DNA from: Xanthoparmelia taractica
Lineage: Eukaryota > Ascomycota > Lecanoromycetes > Lecanorales > Parmeliaceae
Reading direction: 5' to 3'
DNA length: 64,000 nucleotides
Assembly: GCA_033085395.1 (NCBI GenBank)
Contig: JANQBS010000109.1
Location: 59,229-123,228, forward strand
Part shown: in pieces, positions 24,601 through 36,761 of the stretch
Layout of the letters: every line of letters begins with the position of its first letter
Position numbering within the stretch: the first letter of the stretch is position 1
Notes under the pieces: generated by a model
What the model was told of the DNA's origin: nothing
The model's input: only the letters and a program-made list of their open reading frames with translations
The model's database searches: none
Made by a program: the position numbers and the translations under genes

Positions 24601-25701
24601 TGATGCGGGTTTCGATAGGATCTCCTATCGCGGTACCAGTACCGTGAGCCTCGACATAACTCGTTTCAGCAGGATCGAGACCGGCTTTTTCATAAGTTGC
24701 AAGCGCTAGATTTTTCTGAGCTTCTTCGCTAGGCATAGTCATGCCCTGCGTTCGACCATCGTGATTAATACCAGTGTTACGAATCACCGCTCGAACGGAA
24801 TCCCCATCTCTGATCGCGTCCTGGAGAGGTTTCAAAACAAGAACTGCGGTACCCTCGCCAGGGCCGTAGCCAGCGGATCGATCATCAAAAGCGAATGATC
24901 TCCCTTCCGATGAAAGTAGCCGGATATTGGATTTGGCGATTAATGAATCAGGCAACAGGTTCAAATGCGAGCCGCCTACAACAGCTTGCGTAGATTCTCC
25001 AGCGCGTATGCTTTGGCAAGCGAGGTGAAGAGCGGTCAAACCCGACGAGCAAGCAGTATCAACGGTAAAGCAAGGCCCACGTAGACCAAAGAAATATGAT
25101 AATCTCGCTGCCAAGATTCCTCCCTGGTTTCCAGTCTCAAAAAAGGTGGACATCGTTTCGGTATCTTTTAACATGAGTTTCTGATAGTCGGATTCAGAAG
25201 CTCCAATGAACGATCCCACCTTCTGGCCAACCAAGGATTGAAAAGGTATGCCGGCATTCTCGAATGCCTCGTATGCGCACTCTAACAAGAGACGCTGCTG
25301 CGGGTCCAATGCCTTTGCCTCTTGGGCCGTAATACCGAAAAAGTGGGCGTCGAAGCGTGAGAGGTCTTCGGAGAGAAAGTGGCCGCCTTTGGAGTACCAA
25401 TATAAGGTGTGTCAGGAAGTTGTCAGATCGTAGGAGGCCGTTGACTTACGCAATTTGTTCTGTCCGGATTTGGATGATAGAAAGTTTCCTGGGAGAATCG
25501 TTCCTTAGGAACCTCCGACCACGTATCCTTGGCTTTGAGGCAGAGATCCCAGAAACTTTCCAAGTTCGAAACATAGCCCGGCAGACGACAAGCCATTCCC
25601 ACAATTGCAATCTGCATAAGGCTATCCTCATGAGTACTCTGGGGCCAGTGTTTTTCTACGGCAGTCGTGCCATCGTGGCTATTGCTTAAAGCAATGGGCA
25701 T
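18617..25701 (-). CDS. Highly reducing polyketide synthase (KS-AT-DH-ER-KR-ACP)
   Basis: An iterative type I PKS of about 2,270 residues that builds a reduced polyketide from malonyl-CoA. KS: starts IAIVGMACRLPG, nucleophile in DTACSSG, histidines in EAHGTGT and KSNIGHLEGA. AT: GQGAQWHGMG and catalytic serine in GHSSGE. DH: WLRDHKV histidine and HPGLLDSCFQ aspartate. ER: VNFRDVM and the NADPH loop HAAAGGVGQAA. KR: GGTGGIG, SLASFLGNHGQSAYGAAS. ACP: phosphopantetheine serine in YGLDSL. No methyltransferase motif and no thioesterase were seen. Good introns: 24275-24324, 19865-19962, 19490-19543. The first intron (about 25400-25450) joins in frame only with a weak GTCAAC donor. AT and DH lie in different frames near 22715 with no plausible intron; one missing base would explain it. 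So the gene may be inactive or the base call wrong. A release enzyme must come from elsewhere; the FSH1 hydrolase at 27551-28482 is the nearest candidate. Confidence 0.9.
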
Positions 25702-27550
25702 GACTGCGTCTGGCCTGCGAAAGGCCGGATAAAGCAGCTCTGCGAGGGAAAACCAGCCAAGTTTGGAACCCGGACAAGAGGTCTCCGTCAGGCTGACTAA
25801 GAGCTATAAAAGACACTTTGATCGGCCCCTTCGGTCTTCCCTTTTTCGATGAGCGCAGGGAGGGCGAGGATATAATGAGAAAGTGGGAAGACTGGGAGAT
25901 GGGTTGCGATGCGGAAGCACAGGTCATAGGTTGGAGTAAGCGCATCATGGCAAGAATCACCGCGGATGCCTGTACAAGGTCGATATATTAAGAGCAATGC
26001 CAATGAACTAATGTGGAGCCGTGGGCGCTCAGATCTTGATGGTATATTGACGATAGCTAGAGAAGTTTCTGAAAGTTTAGAAGTTGCATGGCGTAGCTCT
26101 GATATTCAGCAACCTGGATTAGTTTAGGGCATCATCCGAGCCGTGGGTTGAGCATACAAATAGGATCTTTTCCATCTTAATTGCGACTGGTTACCCTGCA
26201 CCAGCTGTCATTCCCTAAGGGGTAGCGTCTGCAGAGCAGCGTACGCTTGGGATTCCCGGATATGCGGCAGTAGGCAGCAGTGAGATGCTAGTGATATCGA
26301 CGCAGTCTTGGTTCTGTGGAGCCTTTTGGATGGTCCTCCTTGAATCGGATGTCCATGTTCCGGCAGACTCAGTTGAGGGGTGATTTATGTGCAATGCAGG
26401 GGCTTATTGTGGTATAGTGAACGAGGTTGATACGTGGCAGATACACGGTAGATACGTGGTAGATAGGTATCCTTCTTTGTTTGGAGGCAACCAGGATGGG
26501 TGAGGGTGCTTGACGTCTTCGGGTAGAAAGCAGTGAAAGAGATGCTCGGTCAAGAGGGCCAGCATCTTCTCACCGTTAGATACTATGCTATCTCTGTTTG
26601 AGGTTGATACTCTTAAATGGATGCTGGGGTATTGAGCAGTGAACTTGATCATGGTGATGTACCTAAAAGTACTTCGTTCTTTAAATGGAGCATTTCAGGG
26701 GTACGAATAGCTTAACCTAATGGGGTAAAGACGTTCAAGCTTAAAAGTAATGCTAAACTTCCCCACTTTACTTTAGCCCTTATCAGGCGCACCACTTAAC
26801 TACTTCGTACCTTACTCGTACTCTTCCATCTCTGTATTCCTACAACTACTCCCTATGCCCCTGAGAGAAGAAAAGCGTCAGGGGTATCTGTGTATAACAA
26901 GACCGATGTCACCGTTATAAAGGTCGATATGCACTTCAAGCAGTCAGAGAAAGAAAGGACGTTCTGCATGGAAGCACTACTCGATACCAATCCATCAAAA
27001 GACTAGGCTTGGTCGAAGTCATGGTGATTACTGAGTACAAGTACAAGTACTTCGTACCTTTGGAATGATGGGCCTCTCCGAAGTTCATTTATAGCCGACA
27101 TCAACGCATTGAACAACTAGAAGTATCTTTTCTGCTTCCCTAAGGTATCCTACTTAACCATCCCCCCACTATCAGTCGTCAAGCCTAACATGTAGAGCCT
27201 CTGCGAAGTGCTTGCTCAATAATCCTCATGCTATCACGCAGTTACTTCTACATGCCCAGTCAACACTAGCATCTTCTTCTTCAATATACTCAATCTCATG
27301 CCCATAATCCGTCCTCCTATAAGCAACCAACCAGCTGTCCGCGTTTAGCACCCTACAAGACCAATCTGCAACCCAGTCTAACTTTCGACCGTCCACTGGA
27401 CCATGTCACCGCCATTTCCTCGCCCTAGCAATGCCTGCATGGACAGGGCACTCTACCTACTTCACACCCCAATTTTTTACTCTCTGACCAACATTCTTCC
27501 AAGGTCGCATTGAGGCTGTGGGGCGGGCAAATCAACCGCCTTGAGCAAAG
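25702..27550. promoter_or_regulatory. Divergent intergenic region between PKS and FSH1 hydrolase
   Basis: About 1.85 kb separates the divergent PKS and hydrolase starts, enough for a shared control region. It contains several GTACTTCGTACC-like inverted motifs (near 26668, 26813 and 27047) and a GTACAA direct repeat near 27037. No known binding site can be named with confidence and no transcription factor gene is present. Confidence 0.3.
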
Positions 27551-28482
27551 ATGAGGTTCCTGTGTATACACGGCGCATGTACGAATCCTCAGGTGAGCAG
27601 CTATCGCAATCGTGGTATCTCTAACACGTTTGTCAGCTGATATCGGCCTCCGCAGACGATGAAGTCGTCCATAAGTACGCAGCAGATCCGGCTTCACGCA
27701 AGCCAAGAGAATCACCCTCCTAATACCCCCCTCCCTACGCAGATGCGCTCACAAAGCAACTATCGGACGATGAGAACATTACATTTTATTACGCCCAAGG
27801 CTTCCTCGACGCGCACCCTCCGCCTTGGCTAGAAGCAGCCCTTGACGGCCCCCCGCACCTGAAATTCTTCGAATGGGACCCCGGCCTCCTCGATGTCTGG
27901 TACGAAGCCCATGTCCGCAAATACGGCCCCCCCACCACCGAAAGAGGCTGGTGGGGCAAGACAGGAGAAGAAAGAGTCGTAGATGACGAGCTGCTCAAGC
28001 TCCTCTTCTCTGAATACATGAACAACCCGCCGGAGCCCTGGAGCGTAGCTATAGCGCTGGAATACCTCTATAACATCATCGAAGACCAAGGCCCCTTCGA
28101 CGGCGTCATCGGCATCTCGGAAGGCGCCTCCGTCGCCGCAACCCTGCTGATTGACGATATCCAAGCCTGTAAGGCCAAGCAAACGCGGAGCAACCTTCGC
28201 TGCGGCATCTTCTTCATTGGCGCCCCGGCGTGGTCGGCGGATGGGACGAAAGCATGGCTGGCCGAAGAGCATGGGCAGGTAATCGACGTGCCCACTTGCC
28301 ATATCATGGGAGCAAAAGACGTGTTCAAAGAAGGAGCCGAGCAACTGCTCAAGATCTGCGATTCGAACAAGGCCCTCGTCATCAGCGATCACGGAGGTCA
28401 CCGGATCCCGCAGGATTACGACACCAACAAGCTGGTGGCTGATTGGGTCAGGGAGCGGCAGCGGGAATTGCTCGAAGGATGA
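27551..28482 (+). CDS. FSH1-family serine hydrolase (LovG-like fold)
   Basis: The start MRFLCIHGACTNPQ at 27551 is the typical N-terminus of the FSH1 family of alpha/beta hydrolases. It is followed at once by a GTGAGC donor at 27593. The main exon begins around 27743 (DALTKQLSDDENITFYYAQG) and runs to the stop at 28482. Catalytic residues are visible: nucleophile serine in GISEGAS (GxSxG), aspartate in MGAKDVF, histidine in SDHGGHRIP. In lovastatin biosynthesis the FSH1 enzyme LovG hydrolyses the finished chain off the HR-PKS LovB. Here the gene is divergent from an HR-PKS that has no release domain, so the same job is plausible. The 5' splicing is not fully resolved: the simple join from 27592 to 27743 is one base out of frame, so a further small exon or another acceptor is needed. 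Confidence 0.8.
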
Positions 28483-29763
28483 TGTGCGTTGCCATTGGAA
28501 ACTTGACAGCTGGCTCGATATAGAAGACTTATAGACTTTTCGCTTCCCTGAGAAAGGATCAAAACCCGCTACACCATTGTACCTGTGCCATAGGGAATCG
28601 AACCTGATTACTACACAAGCACGCTTCTATCGAGGACACATCCCATGATAGCTCACTGTCTCCGTCCCGCCACCAATCCAGAACACACATTTCAAAAACG
28701 CCGTCAACCCTCCCATCACAAACCTTCCTCCCCCCATCCCACCCTGACCCGCCGCTCAAACCAAATCTCTCCCCCCCACACCCCACCTTATCACCTCCTA
28801 TCACAAATTCTGATATCAAGCTCACCACGCCCCGCTATCAAGCCTTCGTCCTCTCCACCCCCCGGACAAATCTCCCCACGCTCTCTTCTTCACATTACTG
28901 TAGATGAGCGCGAGTACATAGAAAATCATTCAGCGTTTGAAAGAGAAAAAGGAAGGAGGTCGACATAAATTCATAATGTGAAATAGCGGAGCTAAGGTAA
29001 CAATGTGCTCTCGGCAATCCTTCCCCACACACACTTCAGCTTCTCTTGTGTCGCTCAGTCAAACATGGCCCTATCTTAGAGGTCGTGACTCCCACACTCG
29101 TTGCACTCCACTCTATAGACACTCTCGGAACATCCGAAGCAACCGATCCACCCTCAAGTTCTACCCTCCCTATTCCGCCAGCGCCCCCGTCTCATCAAAA
29201 CCAACCTTCCACCCTCCCCATCTCTCTCAAACAACTGCACCCCATCTGGATTGCAGGGGTGCAGGATGGTGTACAAAGGAGAAGGGATCGGAGGGGCGGT
29301 TGCTGCTGTTGGGTGAAGGGAGGGGGGTTACGCCACTTCTTGATTTTTTGCAAACTTTGTTTTCTTGATCGCCTTTCACGAAAAGGGGAAAAGGGTGAAG
29401 AGGTAAGTGAATCCTACTTACTTGAGTGCTGGAGTAGCGAGTATTGTGCTGCTGCTGCTGTCTGGAGCAGGTGGGTAGGTTAGGTTGGAAGCTGGAGTGG
29501 TGAGGAGCGACAGGGAAGGCATGGAGGAGAGGAGACCGATGCTAGGACTGCAAAGTGTATCAAGGGAAAGGAAGCGACAGTGTAAGCATTTGAAAATGAA
29601 CGCATGTTTTAAGGATAAGATGAGAGAAGTATTGATACAGAATCTGCAGATGCGTGGATTGAGGCCAGCGGCTCTGAACAGGGACTGGAGCCCTGACTGG
29701 TCGTAAACGAGTCACGCTTTACTGTTGTATGCGAAGATCGACACAATTGACAGACCCATTGAA
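28483..29763. other. Intergenic stretch, no supported gene
   Basis: C-rich and A-rich low-complexity sequence with overlapping short frames on both strands. None has a domain or splice support. Confidence 0.5.
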
Positions 29764-30352
29764 CTACCCTCCTACTCTACGCAACAGCAGACCAACAAAC
29801 AATCTCCACGCGAAGCACCACCCCAATTCATCCAGACCAGCGCAGTCCTCCCTAACCACAATCTGGGAAATCCCACCCACTATGTTGTACCCCGACATCC
29901 CCTCACCCCCCACAGCCCCTCCCCCCTTCATCCTCCCCTCCTCCTCACGATTCAACTCCTCCCTAAAAATCTCATAGCTGGCAATATGATGCGCGATATG
30001 CATCACTTTCACCGCCTGGCACTTCCCCCTCGCCGCCTGCTCCTCCGTTGCGAACCTCATGGGGAAAAACGGTTTGCCGTTGGCGATGGAGGGTCTGCTA
30101 CGCGAAAAAAGACGGAACATGTTTAGTAAGCTGATGTCTCTGTGCGGTTGGTGGTGTATGGCGGAAGAAAAGGGGGATGGATGGAGAGGAGAGGAGAAGG
30201 AAAAGAGACAGTTTGACTTACTAGACGGTGGCTTTTGTGAAGTGCGTGATCCCGGGCAGGTGGGAGGCTTTGACTGTGAGGTCGAGTGCGATGTTGATGT
30301 CTCGCTGGATGATGTGATGGTGCAGACGGACGAGGGCTCGTGGGATGGGCAT
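29764..30352 (-). CDS. Two-exon small protein of unknown function
   Basis: Exon 1 (30352-30222) starts MPIPRALVRLHHHIIQRDIN and ends at a GTAAGT donor. The intron (30098-30221, 124 nt) ends in CGCGTAG. Exon 2 (30097-29764) continues in frame with RPSIANGKPFFPMRFATEEQ and stops at 29764. The resulting protein is about 154 residues. It has no signal peptide, a His-rich N-terminal helix, and a middle that looks folded (KCQAVKVMHIAHHIASYEIF). The clean splice, with no frame change and even codon use, supports a real gene that is invisible as a single frame. I do not recognise the family. Confidence 0.6.
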
Positions 30353-31486
30353 CTTTGGATTTGTTACGGGGGATGTTCGCTGTACTCGTAATTGGTGGAG
30401 GGGATGATGCGGAAGCTGGATGGATGATAATTGCCAGGCTTGGTAGACATCTATGTTGATATACTCGGGTCAGGACAAAGCTATGCAGCAGAAGTATCCA
30501 GAAAGGGGGGACAAACGAAGGCAAGTGGAAGCAACAAGAAGAGTCCGTTTCATGCACCTAGCCTACCGCTCTCAATGACAGTTTTGTTGATATGAAACGA
30601 TTGATGCTTGATATGTACAGACGATTAGTGCTAAAGGGAAATCTAAAAAACAATCAAACAACAACAGGTTTGCAGAAGCGCTGCCCTTCCAACCCAAAAC
30701 AACAAGATGACAAAGGTCCAACGATTGCTATATACAATGAACCAAGCAAACAAACCAACACCCGGGCTATGCATACACAACAAAGGGAGGAAACACAGCA
30801 GGCTTGCCAACGAGCCCCAGCCCAAGAATGACACCGTAGTGCAGCTCCTAACAAATGAAAACCAGAACAAGCCGAAAGGGAGCAAGAAAATAGACACTGA
30901 AAGGAGCGATAACGGGCATGCCAACGTGCCAAGACCGTACGTATCCAGGAACCACGTAATAACCCAGCCGTCAAAAGAGCGATGCGTGCAAGCCAACGTG
31001 CACATCCGTAATAGCAGAGCCAGCCAACAGAAAAAGACCAAGAGAGTGACAGCGAGTGTGCCAACGCGCCCATGAAGTTCAAAGAACCGCCGGGGAAGCA
31101 TCAGCCAAAGGTGTGTGAGTGAGTGAGGGTGAGTGGACATGCCAACGTGTCCAGAAAAGGTGGAGGAACCTGCCGGGTATCGAAAGAAGACCAAGAAAGT
31201 CGAAGCGAGCGTTGTGCAGACGCCGATAGAGCCAGGAGACTAGCCGGCCAAAGGAGGGAGTGTGTGGGAGCATGCCAACGTGCCCGGACCGCGTGCAGGA
31301 AGCAAAACGGAAAGAAAAAGAAGAAGAGGAAGAAGAGATGAAAAGAATGGCGACGAGCAAGCCAGCGCGCTCGCAAGGAATCGAAAAGGACCAGCTGGAA
31401 AACACAACCGAAAGAGCGAAGAAAGATCAAAACCCCCTGGTCCGAACCCCAAAAAGAAAAAGACACCCGGAACCAGCCGCAACGCA
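30353..31486. repeat. Imperfect interspersed repeat array with GCCAACGTGC core
   Basis: A purine-rich stretch in which variants of GCATGCCAACGTGCC recur about every 60-115 bp. They occur near 30802, 30916, 30988, 31056, 31139, 31271 and 31358, embedded in similar AAAGA/GAGCGA-rich spacers. The repeats make hydrophobic minus-strand frames with a recurring GTLAC peptide, but these change frame between units and are unlikely to be genes. The array ends at the 3' side of the secreted barrel protein gene. Confidence 0.6.
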
Positions 31487-31960
31487 TCACTCAGCCTTCC
31501 CATGCGGATGATGCACCTTCCGCTCCGTAATCCCCAGCGGCTCAAGCCCCACACTCCTCTTCCCCCCCGCCACACTCCCCCCCCAATCCATCCCCGGCAC
31601 TCTCCCCCTCCCACTATCCAACCCCAACATCCCAAACAACTCCACATTAACATCGATATCCTCCGCCTTACACCCCATGCACTTATCCACAACTTTGACA
31701 TTATTGACTGTTTGGCCATTGTACGGGTTATAGATGGAGATGTAGGAGCCGCAGAGGGGGTCGTTGTTTGGGTTGCCGGAGCCGAATTTGAGGTAGGAGA
31801 TGGCGACGATGGGTTCGCCGGGTTGGGCGGCGAGGTTGCAGGCGGAGTTGATGGCGTCGGCGGCGGGGGTGTAGTAGGTCATGTCGCCTGAGTAGGCGGT
31901 GGCGAGGGGGATGGAGATGGCGAGGGAGAGGGCGGAGAGGGCGAGGGCGCGGGCTTTCAT
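31487..31960 (-). CDS. Secreted double-psi beta-barrel (expansin/RlpA/barwin-like) protein
   Basis: Starts at the ATG 31960-31958: MKARALALSALSLAISIPLATA is a clear signal peptide. Upstream in-frame sequence (to 32206) belongs to the 5' leader. The mature part begins SGDMTYYTPAADAINSACN and contains LCGSYISIYNPYNGQTV and VKVVDKCMGCKAEDIDV. This is the usual double-psi beta-barrel pattern of fungal expansin-like and barwin-like proteins: paired Cys plus the DKC-GC-DID motif with the aspartate that would be catalytic in related glycosidases. Total length is 157 residues, so there is no carbohydrate-binding extension. It is probably secreted and cell-wall active or an effector-type protein; the exact role is unknown. 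Confidence 0.85.
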   Translation of the reverse strand: MKARALALSALSLAISIPLATAYSGDMTYYTPAADAINSACNLAAQPGEPIVAISYLKFGSGNPNNDPLCGSYISIYNPYNGQTVNNVKVVDKCMGCKAEDIDVNVELFGMLGLDSGRGRVPGMDWGGSVAGGKRSVGLEPLGITERKVHHPHGKAE

Positions 31961-33992
31961 TTTTGATAGCGGTGGGGTGGAGGTTGGTTTGTGGTGTGAA
32001 AGGTAGTTTGGGAGATCGGTTGTTTGGATAGGTATTTGTTTGCTTTGATGGTGTTGTCTGTCTGAAAACTCACTTGGTGGGTACGATAGATCTTTATATA
32101 ATGAACAGATTCGAACGCGAAACGGGAGGAGAAATATAGTAGTGACTCGTAGGAGCAGACGAAGGGGAAGGGATGCCTTCAAGCTGCTACACACACACAC
32201 ATCCATTCGCTACAATTCCCATTTCGCGGCTTTGTTTAGATACGCTGAAAGTAAAAAGAACGCGACAATGCCTAATGGCGAAGCACAAAGGTTGCACAAA
32301 GCGAGCGCAGAAAGGAATTCATTGGGCCTCGACAAAGAATAGATAGAATATGGGAGCATCAGTTGATCACCAAACACGATGCAGGAACATTCCTCGAGAG
32401 TGTCCAGTCCTAAGAAATTGTATCATGACTCCCATGAAACAGTAACCCCTCAAAATCGCAAAACCTGCAAAGCCCGATGGCGAAGTGAGGAAGAGTGAAG
32501 AATCAAAAATGCGCAACAAAGGAAGTCTTCAATACTCAACATAGAAGCGTGGGAAGCATCAGGCGCCTACCGGATAATGCTCTGGATTTGTTTCAACCCC
32601 GTAATGGCAACTTGTGATACGGCTCCGAAGGCCAAGCACACTCATGATACCAAGGCGCAAGTGAAACACGGGGAGCCGCAAGTCATATCGCACGAGCTAT
32701 ACTTAAATCGTGCTCCGAGATAGAACGCGGGAGACACGCCACGCTTCCGTCAGACATCCTAGTTCGATAATAGGTAGCACGAGCCATTTCCACGTGCTTA
32801 CGGGATTCCGATAGGAGAGATGCGCCACGCCTATTGAAGCCTTGCTCACACAAGTGATCGAAAATAGAAGGTGCTGGTTCCCAATTGGGAAGTAGGAATG
32901 TGGTCAACCGAGCGTGGGATCTGGTTGAGGGTGCGCCACTGTCACGTGAGACTTTGTGACGGAGGTGTAGGCTCCGATGCAGGAATGTTGGTGATCTTGG
33001 GCAACACCAAGGGGTTTTTGCAGTTATTAAAAGCTTGTTGAGAAGGCAGTCCTCATGCTAGGATGTGAAGATGAGAATTCCAGTCACTGAAGTCGGCTCG
33101 TAAAGGACTGTATATCAAGTCATGGTGAAGAGGTGGAGTCGAGAGTGTTGGACCGCAAAAGATTCCTGCCTGGCTACTTAGGACTGGCTTAAGACGCACA
33201 TGTCTAACAATAGAGCAGCGTAGTATCTCGTCAGATCTTGAGGTTCGGGTCGCGTGCCCGTGGGATTCTCGATCTTGCTAAGCCCATTTCATCCTACCGG
33301 TCAATCCGGCGGATTGCACAGCCATGGAACCACCTTTCCGCGGCATACAATTAAAGGCAGAACCATGAAAAGCTCAGTAAGAAAACACTTTTGGATAAGG
33401 GCAAGCATTACAGAAGGGAGAGGACGAGATACATGTACCGAACCTTTGAAGGTTTTTATCTCGCAACCATATTTAAGGGAAGGACAAAATCCTACTCTCT
33501 ATGCCCTATTCAATGACGCCAAGACGAGAGGACATGGGGCGTAAGCGCTATGGTCTAGATAGCAGCACCTTTTATCATGGCATTCTTCGAGCGCATCTCG
33601 AAGAATACTAGTAGGATATTTTGTCAACTTCTCAGATCCAGCTCGATATAAGTGTGAGATGATTCTTCGATACGTGTAATTGGGACATCGATATTAAGGA
33701 ACTCACATCGTTGGACAGTAATGACTTCAATACATGAAATCGCTGCCTACGCCTGGCGTTAGCAATCATCCTCTGCTGCGCTCAGGGACTAATGTGACCT
33801 TTTACCTTAGCTACAGGGCGTGAAGTCAAGGCTGGGACTGGGCCAACACAATGCATGATAACGCAGTGACCCACTTCAAGCAGGGTTTGAGTATAGTACA
33901 GAGATGTCAGGTCTTAGAGATCGACTTTTGTGTGGCGGCTAGTCATGTTTATCCTTTCTTCAATGCTTGCGGAAACGCCAGGTTTACATGGC
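31961..33992. other. Intergenic stretch, no supported gene
   Basis: Includes the 5' leader of the secreted protein gene. The rest has only short frames without domains (for example 32683-32907 minus, 33254-33544 plus). Confidence 0.5.
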
Positions 33993-35000
33993 CTAGGAGA
34001 TCCTCCTCACAACCATTGTCATGAAGTCTCCCAGAAGCGGTCCTCCATCCTCGATTATGAGATGCTTGAAGTCTTCGTCATCCATCAGAGTATCCATCTC
34101 GTAGCCCACATACTGTGTCATCAGAGTCCGCACGTCCTTCGCGCCCTCTCTCGACTTGGCATAGACATATCGTAGAAGTGCAATGATGTCTTTAGTACGC
34201 GCGAGGTGCAGAGTATAAACGGCCAGTGTCGCATGGAGCTTTTCCAACGCTAACACTTTGAGAGGTTCAATTTCGTACTCGTCAGCGAACACGTAAAGCC
34301 GTGCATGTGCGAGAAACACTTCCGTATAATCCTCCTTTGGACTCTGGTTAGGGCGAGGAGGAGGAATATGCAAGGCGCCCTGGCGAACGGTATATTTGCG
34401 GCTGATAAAGGCTTTTTTGAGGGCCCTCTTCGTTTCTCGAGCGGTGTCTATCCCAGATGGCTAAGGTGTAAAGTCCCAGTCAATGGCTTTCTTAGGCTTT
34501 TTCCCTTTCTTGTATGATTGAGGCCAAGATAGATCTGTGGCATCAGGCTCCACTTTAGCTTCCAGGGCCTCCACTACGAAGTCATACTCGTCCTGGGGTA
34601 CAGTGGCCACTCCAATGTGCCCCCAACTCTGTTCCTGGGGTGTAGTCACAACTTCATCATCATTCTGACCTCTGGACGTGGGTGGTGAGACAATCTCGAC
34701 AGTGGTGTGTTCAGCAGCAGTGTAAAACCCTTTGTAAGCCCATTCGATGAACCGAACAAAGGTATCCTTGTCAACATCCTTTGGGTTGACGGGACCCTCT
34801 TGAGCTTCTGCTGATTGGCCATTCATCATACGGTCCAAAGGCTTCGAGTGGAGGGAGACGAGATCGGCGTGGATATAGAGGCTCGCCATCGACGATGAAC
34901 TTGAAGGGGGCCGAAGCGTAGACACTGTGGATCTAGTTAGGAAGCGCTTTGATCTGAAAGGTGGAGATGGCGTACCTCCTGCTGCGGTCAGACATGATGT
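33993..35000 (-). pseudogene. Broken BTB/POZ-domain protein gene
   Basis: The minus strand encodes a typical fungal BTB-domain protein: LYIHADLVSLHSKPLDRMMNG, FVRFIEWAYKGFYTA, then EDYTEVFLAHARLYVFADEY and a C-terminal VGYEMDTLMDDEDF. A short first exon MSDRSR (about 34994) and an intron ending near 34937 give IHSVYASAPFKFIVDGE, but this reading is in a different frame from LYIHADLV, so about one base is missing near 34885. A second lesion is a TAG at 34461-34463: the same frame continues open on both sides (DWDFTP before, PSGIDTARETKRALKKAF after). CAG-to-TAG would be a RIP-type change. BTB domains bind partner proteins, often cullin-3. This copy is probably inactive unless introns hide both breaks. 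Confidence 0.7.
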
Positions 35001-36761
35001 CAAGCTCGAATGAGCGGCTACCAGGTTACCTGCTATGGGAGCAACAGCGAAGTCTGTTCACAATGTAGCGTCGAGGAGTCAAGCAGGTCTGGCAGTTGTG
35101 CAAGGTATGCACATAGTAAAGCGTTGAACGACGGTGAAAGAGTTCTGAGGGGTTGGCCGCGTTGGCGCGCTCTCTCTTTTGGGCATCCTGCAGCACGAAT
35201 GACTAAGCCCACTGCCACGTGGTGCCATCCGAGCTGCACGCATTGAAGAGAGCAGATGGGGGAAGGCGCAGTCTCGTTACGAATCACAGCGATGGAAACT
35301 TGAAGATTGTAGGTCGAGGTCAATCGGAAGCGTCCAATGAGAAGCCTGATGGTAAGTACCAATCTTTCCGGGACTAGGTGTCTAAAAGAGTCTCGAGCAG
35401 AGAAACGGCACTGTATGGACTCAGCGAAACGGCGAAGGGTACAAAGTCAGGTCTTGTGGACATGGACCAATAACATCCGTGACCAAGCATTCGAACGTCT
35501 TGCGGAGTCGATCATACAGTCCGTAGCTGATATCACGTGTATATTGCTCCATCCTTCATTGTGAGCATCTGGCCTCAGAACATCGATCCAACCAGTATAG
35601 TCCCTACCCGGCTTGTATGTGCCATAAGTAGTATGTACCCGGCGGCAGTCTACCATTATCCACCTCCTATACTATGTATACCGGTGTGCGCCGAATTTTG
35701 GGTCGGTCGCGTAGGTGGAGTAGTTGAAGTTGAAATGGTACCTGTAAGGGTAGTAGAGAGGCATAGTTGGGCGGTACCGTCGTCTGCCAGGCCACGAGAT
35801 CTGCGCCATTGATGAAGAGGGCGAGGATGGCTGTGGCGGATGACTGCTTGGTAAGAGGCACGGTAGCTGATTGTAGAGATTCATTGCTTCTCCAGCGATT
35901 TAGCAATGGTAAACAAGGAACTGTAGGTCTATTGCAAAGTCAATTTGAGGTCAGACAACAGTAGAGCAGTGGAGAGGGAGACGGAGATGACAGGATTCCG
36001 TGTTTGGGGGCATACTTCTCGGGAAACATGAGAGGTTCTGAGGTCACAAGCTAGAACGAATCCAACAGAGATCTGTTGCATGAGAAAATAGCACAGGCTT
36101 TGTGTTGCCTCAATTTTGGGCCGAAAGAGCAGGCTGTGGCAGTGTCAAAGGATTGGGAAAATTGAGACTCTGATGTAGGCCTGGCGGCCTCGCTGATGTC
36201 GCATGGAAGGCTACACAAGCCATTGTCACTTGCAAAGAGCCCTGAATTACTTGCATCGCTCGTATAGCGCTAATGATGCACAGGGTAGTGAAACGTTTCT
36301 CAGTACGAAGGACTGGTAGTGATGGAGGGAAGGATGGGGACGAGAGAAACGGTTGTTTCCGCATTAAGGTATTTTAGAGGGCTGAGTCTGCGCTTACCGC
36401 TCATGGACTAGCTTCACAGCAACCGCCGATTGCCAACAGTATTGTGGTAAAGTAAACCCTCTTCAACGACTTATTACTTTAATCGCGGAATGTGGGAATC
36501 ATGTCTGGGTGAGGAAGCGAATGCATTCGGACGATGCTCGGTCTTCTAGCCTTGCGAGCATAACGTAATGCCCTTCCCTCTATGCGTGATCAGGCAGCAT
36601 CCAGGGAAGAGAAGACTTGAACTGTATGCTACAATAGAGTCATAGATGCATCCATTCTCCAGTTATTAAGTTAGCAGAGCATGGTCTGTTCAGAAGAGCT
36701 GACATTGGTACAAGATCTGTCACTATGTTCTCCAGTCATATCTAATAGCCAGACTATCGTC
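35001..36761. other. Intergenic stretch, no supported gene
   Basis: Only short overlapping frames. A minus-strand pair at 35667-35906 is the longest with even composition, but I can name no domain and no splice sites. Confidence 0.45.

Noticed and set aside
30643..31490. Long hydrophobic minus-strand open frames
   Set aside because: They arise from the repeat array, change frame between units and have no start or splice context of a gene.
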